A stretch of DNA of 64,000 nt. It comes from Halobacteriovoraceae bacterium. Its GTDB lineage: Bacteria; Bdellovibrionota; Bacteriovoracia; Bacteriovoracales; Bacteriovoracaceae. The notes below the pieces were generated by a model, which saw nothing but the letters and a program-made list of their open reading frames with translations, searched no databases and had not been told where the DNA came from. The stretch spans positions 372,001-436,000 of the forward strand of contig JACKAJ010000015.1 in NCBI GenBank assembly GCA_020635135.1, given 5' to 3'. Positions 61,833 to 64,000 of the stretch are shown piece by piece. Each line of letters starts with the position of its first letter. Position 1 is the stretch's first letter. Both the position numbers and the translations under genes were made by a program.

Positions 61833-62246
61833 ATGAAAAAAATATTTTTGATCTTTATTCTTCTTCATTTTTCTCATACTCTCTTTGCAAGAGACCTCTG
61901 CCAAGAGGCTCAAGAGAGATATCAGTCTAGCTTTTTTAGCTCAAAAAGCGATTTAGAAGAGTGCCGTTCCATAAATGACAGTATTCGCTCACACTACGAC
62001 CAGGCAACCGCAAGCGAAGTTTTAGGGTTTTGCTTAGAAGCTTATGAAGGCTCTCCTCAAGTATCAAAAGTTTTTATGAACATTAATAAATGTTTTAAGA
62101 CTTCCAGAAAAATCCTCTACAAATCAGATATCTGTAAACTCGAAGAGATTGTAAATAAATGTGTAGATGAATACCAAGAAGTCACAATCGTTCGCTATAT
62201 GTATGGGACGACGCCCCTTCAAGAGTGCTTAGAAGAAAATATTTAA
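61833..62246 (+). CDS. Small exported protein with six or more Cys
   Basis: The 137-residue protein has a signal peptide (IFLIFILLHFSHTLFARD). The mature part is helical with regularly placed Cys (DLCQEA, LEECRS, GFCLEA, KCFKT, DICKLEEIVNKC, ECLEEN), likely disulfide-linked. I do not recognise it. It lies 5 bp after the M15 lipoprotein gene, probably in one operon, and may be a partner. Confidence 0.65.
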   Translation: MKKIFLIFILLHFSHTLFARDLCQEAQERYQSSFFSSKSDLEECRSINDSIRSHYDQATASEVLGFCLEAYEGSPQVSKVFMNINKCFKTSRKILYKSDICKLEEIVNKCVDEYQEVTIVRYMYGTTPLQECLEENI

Positions 62247-63343
62247 TTTTCCAGTTCAGACTTATTTGGGAGAGAATCGAGCTCATTTTGAAGTGAAATA
62301 CTATCAAGAACTTCAACTTTAATATCAATACTGTCAGCGGTTATATTCTCAGCTTCTGCGGCTTCTTTAAATTTTTCGTCATTGTTCATAAGTCCCTCAA
62401 AAACATTTCTCTTTCCTACTATTTCTTCTAGTTTCTCAGGGATATTGGCAATATCTTCTACGGCATCTTCAGCGGCTTGTTCACTACCAGAGAAAATAAC
62501 TTTAAAGATTAACTTTCCACCTGAAAGAGTGATATAAATAGCAACCCCTACAATACTCCAGATAACTGAATTGATATATTGATCAGTAAACAAAGACCCA
62601 ACAAAGCCACTATTCAAACGACTAAGAAATTTTTGATAATCTTCATAGGAAGTTATTTTTGATAGTTGAGACTGATCCACCCTTTTAGATAATGTTTTTC
62701 TAAAAGCTTTTTTTCCTGCATTTTTTATCGTTCTCAAAACTTCAAATTTAGACACATAGAGGAATTTCTCCATAAAATCTTGATAAGCAACGACTGTACT
62801 TTGACTTAAACGAGGATAGATTGTAATTGTTTTAAATTGATTTATTTCAATATCGATTGATTTTCGAGGGGCATCCCTGTCACGAATGAAGGATCTTATA
62901 TATTTAAAAACTTCATCAAACTTTTCTTTTTTATCTTCAAAGGCTTTTTCGCCCTCAAAATTGACAATATCATAACCCAATAACACCGCTTCATTCTGTG
63001 AATTTGAATAATAGACTTCTTTATAATTTAATTTTAAAAAATAAGGACTCGGATAAACATCAGTAAGAGGAATCATAATTTGAAATTCACCTTTTTTTAA
63101 GATGGCATTCTCATCAATTCTATTAACATTAAAACCGGTGTGTTTAATAAACCAAGGAAGGGTTGTATTATGAGAATACTCTTTGCCTACTGTGATTTTC
63201 AAGTCGATATTTTTCAAAATATTTGTAAGGTAACGAGAGCAGTAACGTGAATCAACTCTATCTTGCAAATCGATATTTCGACCGAAAGTCGTTTGGATGA
63301 AAACACACCACAAGCATAGAAAACTCAATAAACGTTGAAGCAT
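62243..63343 (-). CDS. Exported membrane-anchored protein, unknown
   Basis: The 366-residue protein has a signal peptide (LLSFLCLWCVFIQTTFG) and one transmembrane helix at about residues 260-280 (SVIWSIVGVAIYITLSGGKL). The long extracytoplasmic part before it is mixed alpha/beta; the tail is acidic and coil-like. No family is recognised. It overlaps the convergent gene by 4 bp. Confidence 0.65.
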   Translation of the reverse strand: MLQRLLSFLCLWCVFIQTTFGRNIDLQDRVDSRYCSRYLTNILKNIDLKITVGKEYSHNTTLPWFIKHTGFNVNRIDENAILKKGEFQIMIPLTDVYPSPYFLKLNYKEVYYSNSQNEAVLLGYDIVNFEGEKAFEDKKEKFDEVFKYIRSFIRDRDAPRKSIDIEINQFKTITIYPRLSQSTVVAYQDFMEKFLYVSKFEVLRTIKNAGKKAFRKTLSKRVDQSQLSKITSYEDYQKFLSRLNSGFVGSLFTDQYINSVIWSIVGVAIYITLSGGKLIFKVIFSGSEQAAEDAVEDIANIPEKLEEIVGKRNVFEGLMNNDEKFKEAAEAENITADSIDIKVEVLDSISLQNELDSLPNKSELEN

Positions 63344-63460
63344 ACTTCATTATCGACATAAGTTAAGGTTTTCATTACCCCTTCCATTTCATTAACCCAG
63401 CAAAGGGGTCGGTTTTTCCTTCACTCTTGAACTTTACTTAAAATGCCTTATGATAGGGGC

Positions 63461-63988
63461 ATGATAAAAACTATGCTTCTGCCCATCGTTTTATTTTTCC
63501 TATTAGCAGTCAATGGCTACTCACTCACGGCCAAGGAGTGTAAGGCTCAAGCTGGGTTAATCATCAATACATTAGAACACCCCAAAGGCTGCTTTAAAGG
63601 TTATAACCTTGGCGATGTTAAAGGCATGCGCTGCCCTTGCATCTGTTGTGCTGACGAAGTCATAGTCGATTGCAAAATTGAAAAAGTCGCCATCCAATCC
63701 ATTTGCCACAAAGACAAAAAAATTCATTTGCAATACAAGTACGTAGGAAATTTAACTGTCGATCGCATGGAGCTTAACATCAACTCCGCTGTTGCTGGAA
63801 CTTTTGTTGATGCCAAAATCGACCCTAGTAAAAAAATCCAAATTATCCCTATGGGCGATAGCGAACTTCCAGAGGGAAAAGTCCTTTTAGGCAATCATAT
63901 CGTTCACTTTAAAGACTCACCGTTTTTCACATGCAACAGCCGGCATTGGGAAAATCTTAGTGATATTCCCCTCAAAGCTTGCCCTTAA
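63461..63988 (+). CDS. Exported Cys-rich protein, unknown
   Basis: This 175-residue protein has a signal peptide (IKTMLLPIVLFFLLAVNG). An N-terminal Cys-rich stretch (ECKAQ, KGCFKG, MRCPCICCADE, DCKIE, SICHKD) could bind metal or form disulfides. A beta domain follows, ending FTCNSRHWENL. I do not recognise it. An earlier in-frame ATG six codons upstream is possible. It ends 12 bp before the window edge. Confidence 0.65.
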   Translation: MIKTMLLPIVLFFLLAVNGYSLTAKECKAQAGLIINTLEHPKGCFKGYNLGDVKGMRCPCICCADEVIVDCKIEKVAIQSICHKDKKIHLQYKYVGNLTVDRMELNINSAVAGTFVDAKIDPSKKIQIIPMGDSELPEGKVLLGNHIVHFKDSPFFTCNSRHWENLSDIPLKACP

Positions 63989-64000
63989 TCAGCTTCAAAG

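Overview
This 64 kb window comes from an AT-rich Gram-negative bacterium. Short, often overlapping genes fill it, and many products carry Sec or lipoprotein signal peptides, with several exported hydrolases and outer-membrane barrels. Its gene types suggest Bdellovibrionota, close to Bacteriovorax/Halobacteriovorax. That placement rests on base composition and gene content, not on a marker gene. I saw no tRNA, rRNA, intact insertion sequence, prophage or CRISPR array.

Region by region. 1-10.9 kb: a cut class-V aminotransferase, murD (with its ribosome-binding site inside a 12-bp hairpin), a METTL25-like methyltransferase, a beta-barrel porin, a guanine deaminase, an NfeD/slipin pair, a phenylalanine hydroxylase/pterin dehydratase pair and a TraB/GumN protein. 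10.9-14.3 kb: a pilin-like secreted protein, then a gene-poor stretch with two related ~105-bp repeats, a truncated 23S-IVS-type four-helix-bundle gene and a three-stem structured element. 14.3-23.5 kb, all minus strand: nuoB-C-D-I, an exported CD39-type nucleotidase, a secreted HExxH protein, and a lipoprotein operon (LPP20, LPP20, LpoB, COG3014). 23.6-28.8 kb: a PhoB/PhoR-like two-component pair, an exported protein, an Asp/Asn-repeat lipoprotein and dCMP deaminase. 28.9-35.1 kb: a leucine (3-methylcrotonyl-CoA) degradation operon with its biotin subunit split in two. 35.2-40.6 kb: a PhyH dioxygenase, a lipoprotein preceded by a 26-bp perfect palindrome, a cytosolic coiled-coil protein, and a lipoprotein/LysM-barrel pair. 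40.7-48.5 kb: asd-lysC-dapB-dapA-dapD-lysA plus an AstE/AspA-type desuccinylase, under a lysine riboswitch. 48.6-64 kb: exported and envelope proteins, including an HExxH protein, a 1,212-residue VWA lipoprotein with about twelve Cys-rich repeats, an S41 protease, a cytochrome c, two RNA-modification enzymes, a short HPF-like protein and a coiled-coil lipoprotein with an M15-type peptidase domain.

How the genes work together. The lysine operon is the clearest system. The riboswitch, a hairpin covering the asd ribosome-binding site and tightly coupled genes point to lysine feedback on the whole aspartate-to-DAP/lysine route. A non-DapE desuccinylase sits where dapE would be expected. The leucine operon takes 3-methylcrotonyl-CoA to acetoacetate plus acetyl-CoA, which fits a lifestyle based on amino-acid catabolism. 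Phenylalanine hydroxylation, guanine deamination and nucleotide hydrolysis also fit salvage from digested biomass. That link to predation is inference.
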